In this document: in pieces, positions 53,913 to 62,928 of the stretch | How positions within the stretch are numbered: the first letter of the stretch is position 1 | Layout of the letters: each line of letters starts with the position of its first letter | Assembly (NCBI RefSeq): GCF_001613145.1 | Contig: NZ_BDBU01000021.1 | Location: forward strand, 62,001-126,000 | Origin: Nocardia jejuensis NBRC 103114 | Lineage (GTDB): Bacteria > Actinomycetota > Actinomycetes > Mycobacteriales > Mycobacteriaceae | Length of the DNA stretch: 64,000 bases | Direction of reading: 5' to 3' | The notes under the pieces: model-generated | The model's input: the letters and a program-made list of their open reading frames with translations, nothing else | Told to the model about the DNA's origin: nothing | The model's database searches: none | Translations under genes and position numbers: made by a program

Positions 53913-54716
53913 TCATCGCGGCGGCAACAGCACATCGTTCAGCGTGACCATGCTGAGGTTTCGCTCGCGAATGATGTCGACGAGCTGGTCGTAGCAGTGC
54001 GTGACGGCGGGCGCGTTGGCGTGGCCGATGATGATGGTCTGCGGATTGAAATACTGTCGCGCGCACTCGATCAGGTATTGCTCGGTGATCACGCCCGAGT
54101 CCGAGAGCGAGCCGTACCACATGACCGGGACGGTGTAGCCGAGATCGGCCGCGACCCTGTCGACGGTGCCGTTGTGCCGGCCGAAGGGCGGACGGTAGTA
54201 CGGGCCGCCGTCGACGCCGAAGTTGTTGCGCAGGAACGTCTTGGCCCGCTCCAGCTGGGAGGAGGCGGCCGACGCCGAGATCGCGGTCAGGTCGGCGTGG
54301 TCCCAGGTGTGGTTGCCGAGCTGGATCTGCCCGGAATCCACCAGGGGGCGCAGGGCGTCGCGGTGGATGCTCCACGAGTCGTAGTACGCGGTGACGAAGA
54401 AGGTGAAGCGGGCGCCGGTGTCGCGGGCGAACTTGATGTACGCACCGACCACGGCCGGGTCCGCGCCGTCGTCGACGGTCAGCGCCATACTGGTGCCGGT
54501 CCCGGGCAGCGCGGTGATCGTTCCGGGGCTGATCTGCGTCTTGGGGCCGGTGGGCGGTGCGGGCAGCCGAGGAGCGGTCGGGAAGTTGGGGACCGTGAAC
54601 CCGCCGTCGCCACCCGTGGACCCGGTGTCCAGCGGATCACCCTGGGCCCGAGTGCATCCCGCCAGCGCGGCCACCGTGCCGCCGGCCAGCAGGGTGAGCA
54701 GCCGTCGTCTGTCCAT
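53913..54716 (-). CDS. Polysaccharide deacetylase lipoprotein (NodB-type), second copy
   Basis: A 267-residue paralogue of the next gene downstream. The signal MDRRRLLTLLAGGTVAALAGC ends in a lipobox (LAGC), so it is probably a Tat-exported lipoprotein tethered to the membrane, unlike the soluble copy. The NodB motifs are TVDDGADPAVV, HTWDHADL, RPPFGRHNGTVDRV and the HANAPAVTHCYDQL late segment. Gly/Pro-rich linker lies between residues 25 and 70. The 72-nt gap and shared orientation suggest co-transcription of the pair, this gene first. Together they may act on the same glycan in two compartments. Confidence 0.9.
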   Translation of the reverse strand: MDRRRLLTLLAGGTVAALAGCTRAQGDPLDTGSTGGDGGFTVPNFPTAPRLPAPPTGPKTQISPGTITALPGTGTSMALTVDDGADPAVVGAYIKFARDTGARFTFFVTAYYDSWSIHRDALRPLVDSGQIQLGNHTWDHADLTAISASAASSQLERAKTFLRNNFGVDGGPYYRPPFGRHNGTVDRVAADLGYTVPVMWYGSLSDSGVITEQYLIECARQYFNPQTIIIGHANAPAVTHCYDQLVDIIRERNLSMVTLNDVLLPPR

Positions 54717-54984
54717 CGTCGTCGTTCGCTCCGATTTTCCGGCCCCAACGAGCTGGGCGCACTGGATGGACCGTGCGTCCCCGGCACGGCTCCACCGGTT
54801 ATATCGACTCAGGGTGAACTGAGCACGACATCCGCGCGAAACGATCGCAATTCAAATGAAACGTTCAGGCTCTTCTCAGTGTGAGTTCGAACGCACTGCG
54901 ACGAACATCTCCGCAGGGGCGTTCGCACCGGCATTCCGATCGCCGAGGACCGACCCGCGCGCAGCGAGTGATCGGCCCACGCGC

Positions 54985-55689
54985 TCAGCGAGCGATGGGC
55001 CGCAGCACGATCTCGGTGGGGTGCGCGTCGCGAGGAGTCTGCACCGCGGTGCGCACCACCCCGGCGACCGTCGTGGCCTCGAGGAATTCGCCCGGGTCGT
55101 AGTCGCGTCCCTCGCCCGCGATGATCTCGCGCTGCATATCGGTGTCGATGCGCCCGGGATGGATGGAGGTGACCCGCAGACTCGGCTCCTCCAGCCGCAG
55201 CGCGTCGCCGAAGGCGCGCAGGCCGAACTTGCTCGCCGCGTACACACCCCAGCCGGGATTGGCGCGCAATCCCGCGCCCGAATTGATCAGCACCACGTGA
55301 CCGCCGGCGGCCCGCAGCGCGGGCAGCAACAGCCTGGTGAGTTCCGCGACCGCTATCAGGTTGGCTTCCAAGGTATTCCGCCACTGTGCAACGGACGAAT
55401 CGGCTATCGTTCCCAAGTCGGCGATACCGGCGTTATGCACCAGAACATCCAGCCGTTCGACCGACTCCGCCGCGCGGGCCACGGCCGGATAGTCGGTGAG
55501 TTCCACCGGCCACCCGACGGAACCCGGCAGTTCGCTCAGGATCGGCTCCAAGGCCTGCGGCGTGCGCGCGCCGAGCAACAACCGGTGCGTGGGCGCCAAC
55601 TCCCGTGCGATCGCCGCGCCCAGTCCCCGACTGGCTCCGGTGATCAGCGCGGTCGGCTGCACATTGCTGGTCTTCGCGGAATCGGCCAT
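54985..55689 (-). CDS. Short-chain dehydrogenase/reductase (SDR)
   Basis: A 234-residue classical SDR. The cofactor motif is ALITGASRGLGAAIAREL, followed by HNAGIADLG, the catalytic Ser in LINSGAGLR and the YxxxK in YAASKFGLRAFGDALRLEE. The start MADSAKTSN at 55689 is preferred: the open frame extends 64 codons more but the upstream part looks non-coding. Substrate is unknown. It is divergent from the glucosylglycerate hydrolase gene, 172 bp away. A link in metabolism between the two is not evident. Confidence 0.9.
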   Translation of the reverse strand: MADSAKTSNVQPTALITGASRGLGAAIARELAPTHRLLLGARTPQALEPILSELPGSVGWPVELTDYPAVARAAESVERLDVLVHNAGIADLGTIADSSVAQWRNTLEANLIAVAELTRLLLPALRAAGGHVVLINSGAGLRANPGWGVYAASKFGLRAFGDALRLEEPSLRVTSIHPGRIDTDMQREIIAGEGRDYDPGEFLEATTVAGVVRTAVQTPRDAHPTEIVLRPIAR

Positions 55690-55861
55690 GCGACAACCGT
55701 AACCGGGGGACCGGATGCGGCGATGCTCCGGGCGAAGCACACCACCGCGTTTCCAGGAGAAGGCGAACAGAGTGCAATCTGGCGACCAGGCACCGTCCAC
55801 CCGCCACCCCGTGCAGCCCGCCGCCCGCGCATACCTGCGGGTTCCGGCGCAGAATAGGGCG

Positions 55862-57202
55862 ATGACACAACCGGGTTTCACGCCGACCCAGCTCGCGGCC
55901 CGCGCCGCCTATCTGCTGCGCGGCAACGACCTGGGCACCATGACCAGCGCCGCGCCCAGACTGTATCCGCACATGTGGAGTTGGGACGCCGCCTTCGTGG
56001 CGGTCGGGCTGGCTCCGCTGAGTGTGGAGCGCGCGACGCTCGAACTGGACACACTGTTATCGGCGCAGTGGCGCAACGGCATGATTCCGCACATCGTGTT
56101 CGCGAACGGTGTCGACGGCTACTTCCCCGGGCCTTCACGCTGGGAATGTCGGCGACTCGCCGCCGACGCGCCGGACGGGCCGGACACTTCCGGAATCACC
56201 CAGCCGCCCGTGCATGCCATTGCGGTGCAACGGATTCTGGATCACTCGCGTCGGCACGGGCGGTCCACCCGCGCGGTGGCCGAGGAGTTCCTGCAGCGCC
56301 GCTGGCCGGATCTGATGCGCTGGCATCGCTGGCTGGCCTATGCGCGAGATACCAAGCAGCAGGGGCGAATCACGCTCTACCACGGGTGGGAATCCGGGAT
56401 GGACAATTCCCCGCGCTGGGATCGCACCTACGCCAACGTGATTCCCGGATCGGATCTGCCGCCGTACGAGCGGGCCGATCTGCAGGTGGTCGGCGACCCC
56501 ACCCAGCGGCCCAGCGATCGTGAGTACGACCGGTACCTGTGGCTGGTGGAGCAGATGCGCCGCTGCGGGTACGACGACTACCAACTCGCCTCGACCATGA
56601 GCTTCGCGGTCGAGGACGTGTTCGTGACCGCCATCTTCTCGCTGGCCTGCGATGTGCTGGCCAATATCGGCGAGGACTACAAGCAGCCGCTCGCGGATGT
56701 GCGCGAACTGTACGAGTGGGCCGACTACTTCCGGGCGGGAGTCGTCGCGACCACCGATGCCCGCACCGGCGCGGCCCGCGACTTCGACGTGCGCGCGGAC
56801 AGGTGGATCGAGACCGAGACCCTCGCGACCTTCGCGCCACTGCTGAGCGGCGGGCTCCCCCGCGATGCCGAGCGCAGGCTGCTGCGATTGTTCGAAGGGC
56901 CGCGCTGGTGCGGTCACCCGGATCTGCGCTACGCGCTGCCGCCCTCCACCTCGCCGGTGTCCAAGGACTTCCGCTCGCGCGAGTACTGGCGCGGACCGGT
57001 CTGGCCGGTGATGAGCTGGCTGTTCTCCTGGGTCTTCGCACGTCGAGGGTGGGCGGAACGCTCGTTCATGCTGCGGGCCGAAGGACTGCGGCAGGCCAGC
57101 GACGGGACGTTCGCGGAGTACTACGAGCCGTATACCGGTGAGCCGCTGGGGAGCATGCAGCAATCCTGGACTGCCGCATCCGTTCTGGATTGGCTGGGCT
57201 GA
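55862..57202 (+). CDS. ggH: Glucosylglycerate hydrolase (GH63)
   Basis: A 446-residue glycoside hydrolase that cleaves glucosylglycerate into glucose and glycerate. Several stretches match my memory of the Mycolicibacterium hassiacum enzyme: FTPTQLAARAAYLLRGNDLGTMT at the start, LYPHMWSWDAAFVAVGLAPLS, AQWRNGMIPHIVFANGVDGYFPGP, LYHGWESGMDNSPRW, and the end EYYEPYTGEPLGSMQQSWTAASVLDWLG. The length is the same. In mycobacteria the substrate is an osmolyte made under nitrogen limitation and used on recovery. The catalytic acids expected are in the WDAAF and YYEPYTGE regions. Start ATG 55862. Confidence 0.9.
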   Translation: MTQPGFTPTQLAARAAYLLRGNDLGTMTSAAPRLYPHMWSWDAAFVAVGLAPLSVERATLELDTLLSAQWRNGMIPHIVFANGVDGYFPGPSRWECRRLAADAPDGPDTSGITQPPVHAIAVQRILDHSRRHGRSTRAVAEEFLQRRWPDLMRWHRWLAYARDTKQQGRITLYHGWESGMDNSPRWDRTYANVIPGSDLPPYERADLQVVGDPTQRPSDREYDRYLWLVEQMRRCGYDDYQLASTMSFAVEDVFVTAIFSLACDVLANIGEDYKQPLADVRELYEWADYFRAGVVATTDARTGAARDFDVRADRWIETETLATFAPLLSGGLPRDAERRLLRLFEGPRWCGHPDLRYALPPSTSPVSKDFRSREYWRGPVWPVMSWLFSWVFARRGWAERSFMLRAEGLRQASDGTFAEYYEPYTGEPLGSMQQSWTAASVLDWLG

Positions 57203-57305
57203 CCCGACGCTGGAGCCCGGGTCGTCCCGGCCCGGCCGATCGGCTCACGTCTCGAGCGACCGAATGTGGGCCGGACGTCGCGAATTCGGGTGTCGGGATG
57301 CCGAA

Positions 57306-57341
57306 TGTTGGCTACGCGTCGAATATGAGGCGTAGCTAACA
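57306..57341. promoter_or_regulatory. 12-bp inverted repeat upstream of the GH25 lysozyme gene
   Basis: TGTTGGCTACGC (57306-57317) and GCGTAGCTAACA (57330-57341) pair with one wobble across a 12-bp spacer. It lies about 64 nt before the GH25 ATG and 104 nt after the hydrolase stop. It could be an operator or a terminator of the preceding gene. Confidence 0.5.
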
Positions 57342-57404
57342 CTTGGACAACACGCGGCCGCGTCCTATAGCCAAGGTGCGAAAGCCCACATAACGTCCCG
57401 GTGC

Positions 57405-58169
57405 ATGGCCCGACGAAACCGTCTCGCGCTGATGAGCTTTGCGGCGGCCGGCATCCTGACAGCACTGTGCGCCGCGCCCGCGGCGGCCGATGCGACCGGC
57501 CCGGACGTGTCGTCCTGGCAGCACATCGACGGCCGCCTGATCAACTGGTTCGAGGTCCGCGCCTCCGGCAACCATTTCGCCATGGTGAAGGCGACCGAGG
57601 GCGTGAACTACGTCAACCCGTATTTCGTCCCCGACAGCCTGCTCATGCGCACGGCGGGCGTGGCACGCGGCACCTATCACTACGCGCGCCCGGCCCTGCC
57701 GCCCGAACCGCAGGCCGCGCTCTACGCGGCCGCCGTCCTGGGTCAGAACGGCCCGCTGGACCTGCCGCCGGTGCTGGACCTCGAGGATTCGGGCGGGCTG
57801 CCGCCGGGCGCGCTCATCGACTGGACCCACCGCTACCTCAATGCGGTGCAGGCCCTGACCGGTCGCGCGCCGATCATCTACACCTATCCCAACTTCTGGC
57901 GCACGGCCATGGCCGACACCGACGAGTTCACCCGCTACCCGCTCTGGATCGCCGACTACCGCGGCAACGAATCCCCCGAGGTTCCCGGCGGCTGGCCCAC
58001 CTGGACCTTCTGGCAATACACCGATTCCGGTGCGATCCCCGGCATCGCGGGCGGCACGGATCTCAACGTATACAGCGGAGCCCAAGGCGATTTCGGCCGC
58101 TTCGCCAATATGCCCAACTTCGGCAGCAGCGCCTCGGCCGTTGACGCCGGAAGCCTGGGCAGCGGCTGA
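57405..58169 (+). CDS. Secreted GH25 lysozyme-like hydrolase
   Basis: A 254-residue secreted muramidase-type enzyme. The signal peptide MARRNRLALMSFAAAGILTALCAAPAAA ends around AAADA. The GH25 domain then starts DVSSWQHIDGRLINW, with the conserved DLEDSG (catalytic acid candidates D and E), IYTYPNFW, YPLWIADY, and WTFWQYTDSGAIPGIAGGTDLNVYSG. It would cleave the glycan strand of peptidoglycan. A TAACGT box 8 nt upstream of the ATG suggests a nearly leaderless transcript. The last 25 residues are a Ser/Gly-rich tail. Confidence 0.9.
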   Translation: MARRNRLALMSFAAAGILTALCAAPAAADATGPDVSSWQHIDGRLINWFEVRASGNHFAMVKATEGVNYVNPYFVPDSLLMRTAGVARGTYHYARPALPPEPQAALYAAAVLGQNGPLDLPPVLDLEDSGGLPPGALIDWTHRYLNAVQALTGRAPIIYTYPNFWRTAMADTDEFTRYPLWIADYRGNESPEVPGGWPTWTFWQYTDSGAIPGIAGGTDLNVYSGAQGDFGRFANMPNFGSSASAVDAGSLGSG

Positions 58170-58539
58170 TCACCGGCCGCTGTCCCCGGGGGGATGCCGG
58201 GGCAAGGCTCACGACACCCGATCTTCCCCGGGGTGCCGAAGACCTTCGCACCCGGCATCTCATCACCTCGCCGCCGCGGGTCCGGACGGCCCAGCGCGCC
58301 TGATTCGGGACCGCGCCGGCCGGCGGTGTGGAGGTTCCGCCGACCGACGCGACCGATACCGAGTGCCGCTCGGGGATGGGCGGCCGACACCCGTCCCGCG
58401 AAGTTCACGGCGGCGGTCTCCCGATTTCACCCTCTTCGGGTGAGCCGCCCACACCCTGCGGTGACCGACGGTGGTGTCCTGGCCGGTCGCCTCGGGGATC
58501 GGTTCCGCTGGACATGCCCGACGAGACAGGGAGAAACCG
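58170..58539. other. Intergenic region without a convincing gene
   Basis: About 370 bp between the lysozyme and the DUF1254 gene. Open frames here are shadows with poor starts. A weak hairpin overlaps the lysozyme stop (58160-58182). A ribosome site for the next gene (AGGGAG) lies at its end. No clear promoter, RNA or repeat was seen. Confidence 0.5.
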
Positions 58540-59868
58540 ATGACCAACGATGAACTATCACTCGTCGCGCACGCCTACCTGTACGGATTCCCGCTCGTGT
58601 TCAACCTCGACCAGGTCGATCGCTATGTGCGCGAAGGAGTCGGGGCGAATCCGGCGGCACCGTTCAACACCTTCTCCCATGCCCGGACGCTGGCCGGTCC
58701 GGCCGACACGTTCGTCACGATCAACAACGACACCCTGTATTCGATGGGCCAGATCGACCTGTCGGTCGGGCCGGTCGCCCTGCACGTTCCTGACACGGCG
58801 GGCCGGTACTACGTGCTGCAATTCGTCGATGCCTGGACCGACAACTTCGCCTACGTCGGGCATCGCGCCACCGGCACCGCTGCGGGTGACTTCCTGCTCG
58901 TACCACCGGGGTGGACCGGTCAGGCTCCCGACGGGTTCACCGTCATCACCTTTCCCACCACGATCGCCTCGATCGTGGGCAGGTGGGCTTGCTCCGGCGC
59001 CGCGGACCTGCCCGCGGTGCATGCCTTGCAGGATGCGACGACGTTGACACCGCTGGATCCCGGCGCACGCCCGGTCGGTCTGCCCAGCCCGGACCCTGGC
59101 GTCGAGGCGAGCCTGCTGTTCTGGGAGAAACTGCGGCTGTGGTCGCAAGCGTTTCCACCCGCGCCGCGCGACCGGGAACTCCAGGAATCGTTCGCCCCGA
59201 TCGGGATCGGTGACAAGGACTCGCCCTACACCGCGCCGGACGAGCCGACGGCCGCAGCGCTGCGCGAGGGGTTGCGGGCCGGGGAGGAGAACCTCGATAC
59301 CGCGCTGACCCACGGGTCGAGCCCCGAAGTCAACGGCTGGAAGCTCACCCTGCACGCCTTCGATTACAACCTGGACTACTTCGAGGTCGGGGCACTCGAC
59401 GACCCTCGATTCCAGATCACCGACCCCACGCGGCGGCTCATCGAACGCGCCGCCGCGGCCAAGGGCGGCCTCTGGGGCAATCACGCCTATGAGGCCGCCT
59501 ACATCATGACCTATGTCGATGATCGGGGTGAACAGCTCACCGGGGCCCGTACTTACACCTTGCGCCTGGATCCCACCCCACCCGTCGGTGCGTTCTGGTC
59601 GGTCACCATGTATTCCGTCCCGGACTTCTATCTGGTCGAGAACCCGATCGACCGCTATTCGATCGGGGACCGCACACCCGGCATCGTCTACGACACCGAC
59701 GGCTCCCTCACACTCACGATCAGCCACACCGCCCCTGTCGACCCGGTCTCCCGCGCGAACTGGCTGCCCGCACCCGACGGAGAATTCCGGCCCGTGCTGC
59801 GAATGTACGAACCCGCCGAGGCGGTGCTGGAGCAGAACTATCGCGTCGCCCCGATCACTCGAACCTGA
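58540..59868 (+). CDS. DUF1254/DUF1214 family protein
   Basis: A 442-residue protein. The N-terminal part AHAYLYGFPLVFNLDQVDRYVREG and VTINNDTLYSMGQIDLSVGPVALHVPDTAGRYYVLQFVDAWTDNFAYVG is diagnostic of DUF1254; the C-terminal AYIMTYVDDRGEQLTGARTYTLRLDPTPPVGAFWSVTMYSVPDFYLVENPIDRYSIGDRTPGI is DUF1214. No signal peptide is present, so it is probably cytosolic, unlike many exported relatives. The family is widespread and has no firm function. AGGGAG lies upstream of ATG 58540, which selects this start over the longer frame. Confidence 0.88.
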   Translation: MTNDELSLVAHAYLYGFPLVFNLDQVDRYVREGVGANPAAPFNTFSHARTLAGPADTFVTINNDTLYSMGQIDLSVGPVALHVPDTAGRYYVLQFVDAWTDNFAYVGHRATGTAAGDFLLVPPGWTGQAPDGFTVITFPTTIASIVGRWACSGAADLPAVHALQDATTLTPLDPGARPVGLPSPDPGVEASLLFWEKLRLWSQAFPPAPRDRELQESFAPIGIGDKDSPYTAPDEPTAAALREGLRAGEENLDTALTHGSSPEVNGWKLTLHAFDYNLDYFEVGALDDPRFQITDPTRRLIERAAAAKGGLWGNHAYEAAYIMTYVDDRGEQLTGARTYTLRLDPTPPVGAFWSVTMYSVPDFYLVENPIDRYSIGDRTPGIVYDTDGSLTLTISHTAPVDPVSRANWLPAPDGEFRPVLRMYEPAEAVLEQNYRVAPITRT

Positions 59869-60164
59869 CCAGCTCCGACATCCTCCGCACCAGCTGCCAT
59901 CGGATCTGTCGGCACTACCCGGCGCACGCCCGCCGATGCATCGGGCGGAAGAGCTGACCCGTCGCTGACAGGCGAGCTGCCCGCCTGTATCGACCACAGC
60001 GCGGCGACAGAGCAGGCCTTCCGAGGGATACCGCCGGGTGGTTCGTCCGGCCCGGCCGAGGTGACCTTGCGGGCGTTGCCCGTGCCTCTGCTCAGGTCTC
60101 CCGGGATACCCGTCCTGCGTACAGTGAGTCGCTCGAGGATGTGGGTTGAAGCGGATGGAGTGGT

Positions 60165-61502
60165 GTGTACCCCGATGGTGTGCGGGCCGACGGGCTACCG
60201 GCAGTGTTGTCGGATCCGGCTCGGCTGGCGGCGTTGGCGGCCAGCGGCCAGATCGGTAGTGGGCCCGAGCAGGTTTTCGATGATCTGGCGCGCCTGGCCG
60301 CGTCGGTGACCGGGTGCGCGATCGCCGCGATCACGTTCGTCGGGGACACTCACACCTACTGGAAATCGGTGCCGCACTTGCCGTTCGGCGGGTTCGAGCA
60401 GTGGCAGAACGCGGTCGGGGACAGTTTCTGCTATTACCCGGTCGGGGTGAACGGGCCGTTCATCGTCGAGGACGCGGCCGAGGATCCGCGCACCGCAGGG
60501 CATCCCGCGATCGGGCCGTGGGGAGTGGGGGCGTGGGCGGGATTTCCGATCCATAGTCCCGACGGGCTCCCGATCGGAAGCATGTGCGTGATCGACGAGC
60601 GGCCACGTTCGTGGAAAGCCGAGGATCTCGACACCCTCGCGCTCCTGACCCGGGCGGTGTCCAACGAGGTCAATCATCGGGTCTCGCTCGAAACCACCCG
60701 CGTCGCACTGCAAGTCGCCCAGGACGCGCTGGCCGAATCCGCGGAGCTGGCCCGCAGTCTGCAGGAGAGCCTGCTGCCACCGGTATTGCGGCCGGTCCCG
60801 GGTGTGGACAGCGCCGCGCGCTACCTGCCCGCCTCCGGCGGGGCGGCGGTGATGGGTGATTTCTATGATCTGTTCCAGGCCCGCGGGCAGTGGTGGACCG
60901 CGGTGCTGGGAGATGTGTGCGGCAAAGGCACCGAGGCGGCGAAAGTGACAGCGCTGGCGCGCTACACGGTGCGCGCGGACGCCGGGGAGCACCTGTCCCC
61001 GGCGGTGGTGCTCGACCGGCTCAACACCGCGATGCTGACCCAGAACGCGCCCCGGTTCCTCACCGCGGTGCAGGCCACCTTCCGCACCACCGAGGCCGGG
61101 GTGGCGGGCCGGTTGTGTCTGGCCGGGCATCTCCCCGCGTTGGTACGCCGGGCCGACGGCCGAGTCCAGCAGGTCGGGAAAACAGGGACATTGCTGGGGG
61201 TGTTCGCCGACGCCCGTCTGAGCGACGTGCGTTTCCGGCTCGGCCCCGGGGACCTGCTGCTGCTCTACACCGATGGCGCCTGCGAGGCACGCCCCGACCC
61301 GGCCGGCCCGTCGCCGCGCAAACCGATCTTCGACGAGGACGACCTGGCCCGCGCCCTCGGGGACAGTCACGGTCTCGACGCGGGCGCGACTATCGAACAC
61401 ATCGCCGCGGTCCTGGCCGAGTACCACGGTGGTTTCGCCAGTGACGACACCGCGCTCCTGGCGATCCGAGCACGTCCACGCCGGTCACCACCGCACCCAT
61501 AG
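60165..61502 (+). CDS. GAF-domain SpoIIE/PP2C phosphatase
   Basis: A 445-residue signalling phosphatase. Residues about 30-175 form a GAF-like sensor (FDDLARLAASVTGCAIAAITFVGDTHTYWKSV to IGSMCVIDERPRSW). A connecting helix (QDALAESAELARSLQESLLPPVL) leads to a SpoIIE-type PPM domain with metal Asp residues in GGAAVMGDFYDLF, LGDVCGKGTEAAK, LLYTDGACEAR and FASDDTALLAIR. It probably dephosphorylates an anti-anti-sigma factor or another partner; none is visible here. GGATGGAG precedes GTG 60165. Its 3' end converges with the CheB-like gene. Confidence 0.9.
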   Translation: MYPDGVRADGLPAVLSDPARLAALAASGQIGSGPEQVFDDLARLAASVTGCAIAAITFVGDTHTYWKSVPHLPFGGFEQWQNAVGDSFCYYPVGVNGPFIVEDAAEDPRTAGHPAIGPWGVGAWAGFPIHSPDGLPIGSMCVIDERPRSWKAEDLDTLALLTRAVSNEVNHRVSLETTRVALQVAQDALAESAELARSLQESLLPPVLRPVPGVDSAARYLPASGGAAVMGDFYDLFQARGQWWTAVLGDVCGKGTEAAKVTALARYTVRADAGEHLSPAVVLDRLNTAMLTQNAPRFLTAVQATFRTTEAGVAGRLCLAGHLPALVRRADGRVQQVGKTGTLLGVFADARLSDVRFRLGPGDLLLLYTDGACEARPDPAGPSPRKPIFDEDDLARALGDSHGLDAGATIEHIAAVLAEYHGGFASDDTALLAIRARPRRSPPHP

Positions 61503-61548
61503 GCCCGGCATCGGGACCGGCTCGAACTCGAGACGGCACGCGTGCCGG

Positions 61549-62145
61549 TCAGGAGTGTGTGGCTATGTGGGCCAGCACGGCGGCGGCGATGTCGGGCAGT
61601 GCCAGCACCCGATCGACCAGCGTGGTGTCGATCGCGGCCCCCGGCATCCCGTAATGAGCGGAGGTGGCCGCGTCCTGGGCGTAGACGGTGCCCTCGCAGT
61701 GGGAGATGGCGCGGATCCCGGCTTGCGCGTCGGTGCCCCTGCCGGTGAGTACGACCGCCAGAGCTCGGGGCCCGCAGGTCACCGCGAGGGTGGCCAGGAG
61801 CAGATCGGCCGAGGGCCGTGCCGGGGGCAGGCGACCGCTGTCGATGAGCCCGACCCGGGCCTCGGAGGTGACCAGCAGATGCCGCGCGTTCGGGGCGATC
61901 AGCACGGTGCCGGCGACCAGCAGGTCACCGTCCTGGGCGTCGCGTACCGGCAGCGCGGTACGCCGATCGAGGATGGCCGCGAGTCCGCTCGGGTATTCCG
62001 GGCTCATGTGCTGTGCCACCAGCACCGCTGCGCCCAGGTCCGCGGGCAGGGGTGCCAGCACCTGCGTGAGCGCGTCCAGGCCTCCGGCGGAGGTCACCAG
62101 GGCGACCACGGGAAAGCGCAGCGGGAAGCGGTCGGTCATCGACAT
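61549..62145 (-). CDS. Stand-alone CheB-type methylesterase domain protein
   Basis: A 198-residue CheB catalytic domain without a receiver. The triad Ser is in ALVTSAGGLDAL, the His in VAQHMSPEYPSGLAAILDRRT, and the Asp in VVLTGRGTDAQAGIRAI (normally GMGxDG). CheB removes methyl groups from or deamidates chemoreceptors, but chemotaxis is not expected in this kind of organism, so it must have another target. ATG 62145 or ATG 62139 may start it. It lies between a GAF-SpoIIE phosphatase and a NUDIX gene, convergent to the first. Confidence 0.85.
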   Translation of the reverse strand: MSMTDRFPLRFPVVALVTSAGGLDALTQVLAPLPADLGAAVLVAQHMSPEYPSGLAAILDRRTALPVRDAQDGDLLVAGTVLIAPNARHLLVTSEARVGLIDSGRLPPARPSADLLLATLAVTCGPRALAVVLTGRGTDAQAGIRAISHCEGTVYAQDAATSAHYGMPGAAIDTTLVDRVLALPDIAAAVLAHIATHS

Positions 62146-62301
62146 ACCACGATCATGGCCCTCGCTATCCGCATCGTCCGGGGCGCGGCCACCGGGCGGC
62201 GTTTCGACAGTCCGCCGGTTTGCCGCCATTGCTCGGAACAGCGCCACACCGGACCGCACCGCCACTGGCACGAGCGGTTGCGCGCCACGCATGATCATTC
62301 G

Positions 62302-62697
62302 ATGAGCGACAAGCACCTGGTCTACTGCCGAATCGAGCGCGATGGCGCGGTCCTGCTGGTGCGCCGCGCGCCCGGCGTCTTCCTGGCCGGGCGCTGGGAA
62401 CTGCCGGGCGGTGGCATCGAGCCCGGTGAGCGGCCGGAGCAGGCCGCGGTGCGCGAGGTCGCCGAGGAAACCGGGCTCTCGATCGAGGTCATCGCCGAGC
62501 GGTCCGTGTACTCCTGGATGGATGTCGCCGGACGGCCCCTGCGGATCCACGCGCGCATCTTCGATGTCACCGAATATGACTGCCGCGCAGTCACTCTCAA
62601 CCCCGACGAGCACGACGACCACGCCTGGGTGACTCCCGATCAGGCCGAGGACCTCGACCTCGCCGAACACTTCGCCGACGCCTTCACGAGACGCTGA
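62302..62697 (+). CDS. NUDIX hydrolase
   Basis: A 131-residue NUDIX protein. The Nudix box is complete: GGGIEPGERPEQAAVREVAEETGL, with preceding LLVRRAPGVFLAGRWELP. It cleaves a nucleoside diphosphate linked to another moiety, perhaps an oxidised nucleotide or a dinucleotide. The start MSDKHLVYCRIERDG at 62302 has no strong ribosome site. The His-rich sequence before it, in frame, is not counted. Divergent from the CheB-like gene, 156 bp away. Confidence 0.9.
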   Translation: MSDKHLVYCRIERDGAVLLVRRAPGVFLAGRWELPGGGIEPGERPEQAAVREVAEETGLSIEVIAERSVYSWMDVAGRPLRIHARIFDVTEYDCRAVTLNPDEHDDHAWVTPDQAEDLDLAEHFADAFTRR

Positions 62698-62885
62698 CTC
62701 ACAACGAGGGCCGTTGCCACCTTCGGCTTCGGCCAACCGGCCCTCCCGTCAGTGCTCATCGGAGCCGTTCCGATCGGTGGTGCGAACGCCGTGGTCTGCC
62801 ACTGATTCTCGGTCGGCAGACAGCTCGACATCCCCGCTGAGCAGCCCCGACACCAACTCCGGAGCTGTGTCAGCGGGCGTCAGGT

Positions 62886-62905
62886 CGGTATCAGGGCGGT
62901 ATCAG
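62886..62905. repeat. 11-bp-period direct repeat upstream of second drrA-like gene
   Basis: CGGTATCAG occurs twice, 62886-62894 and 62897-62905, one helical turn apart and about 24 nt before the ATG. Suits binding of an activator or repressor. Confidence 0.45.
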
Positions 62906-62928
62906 CGGCGCCCGCGACAGTAGTCCCC

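Noticed and set aside
57203..57404. c-di-AMP (ydaO) riboswitch upstream of the lysozyme gene
   Set aside because: The spacer is short and the conserved ydaO blocks were not found; only a simple inverted repeat is present.
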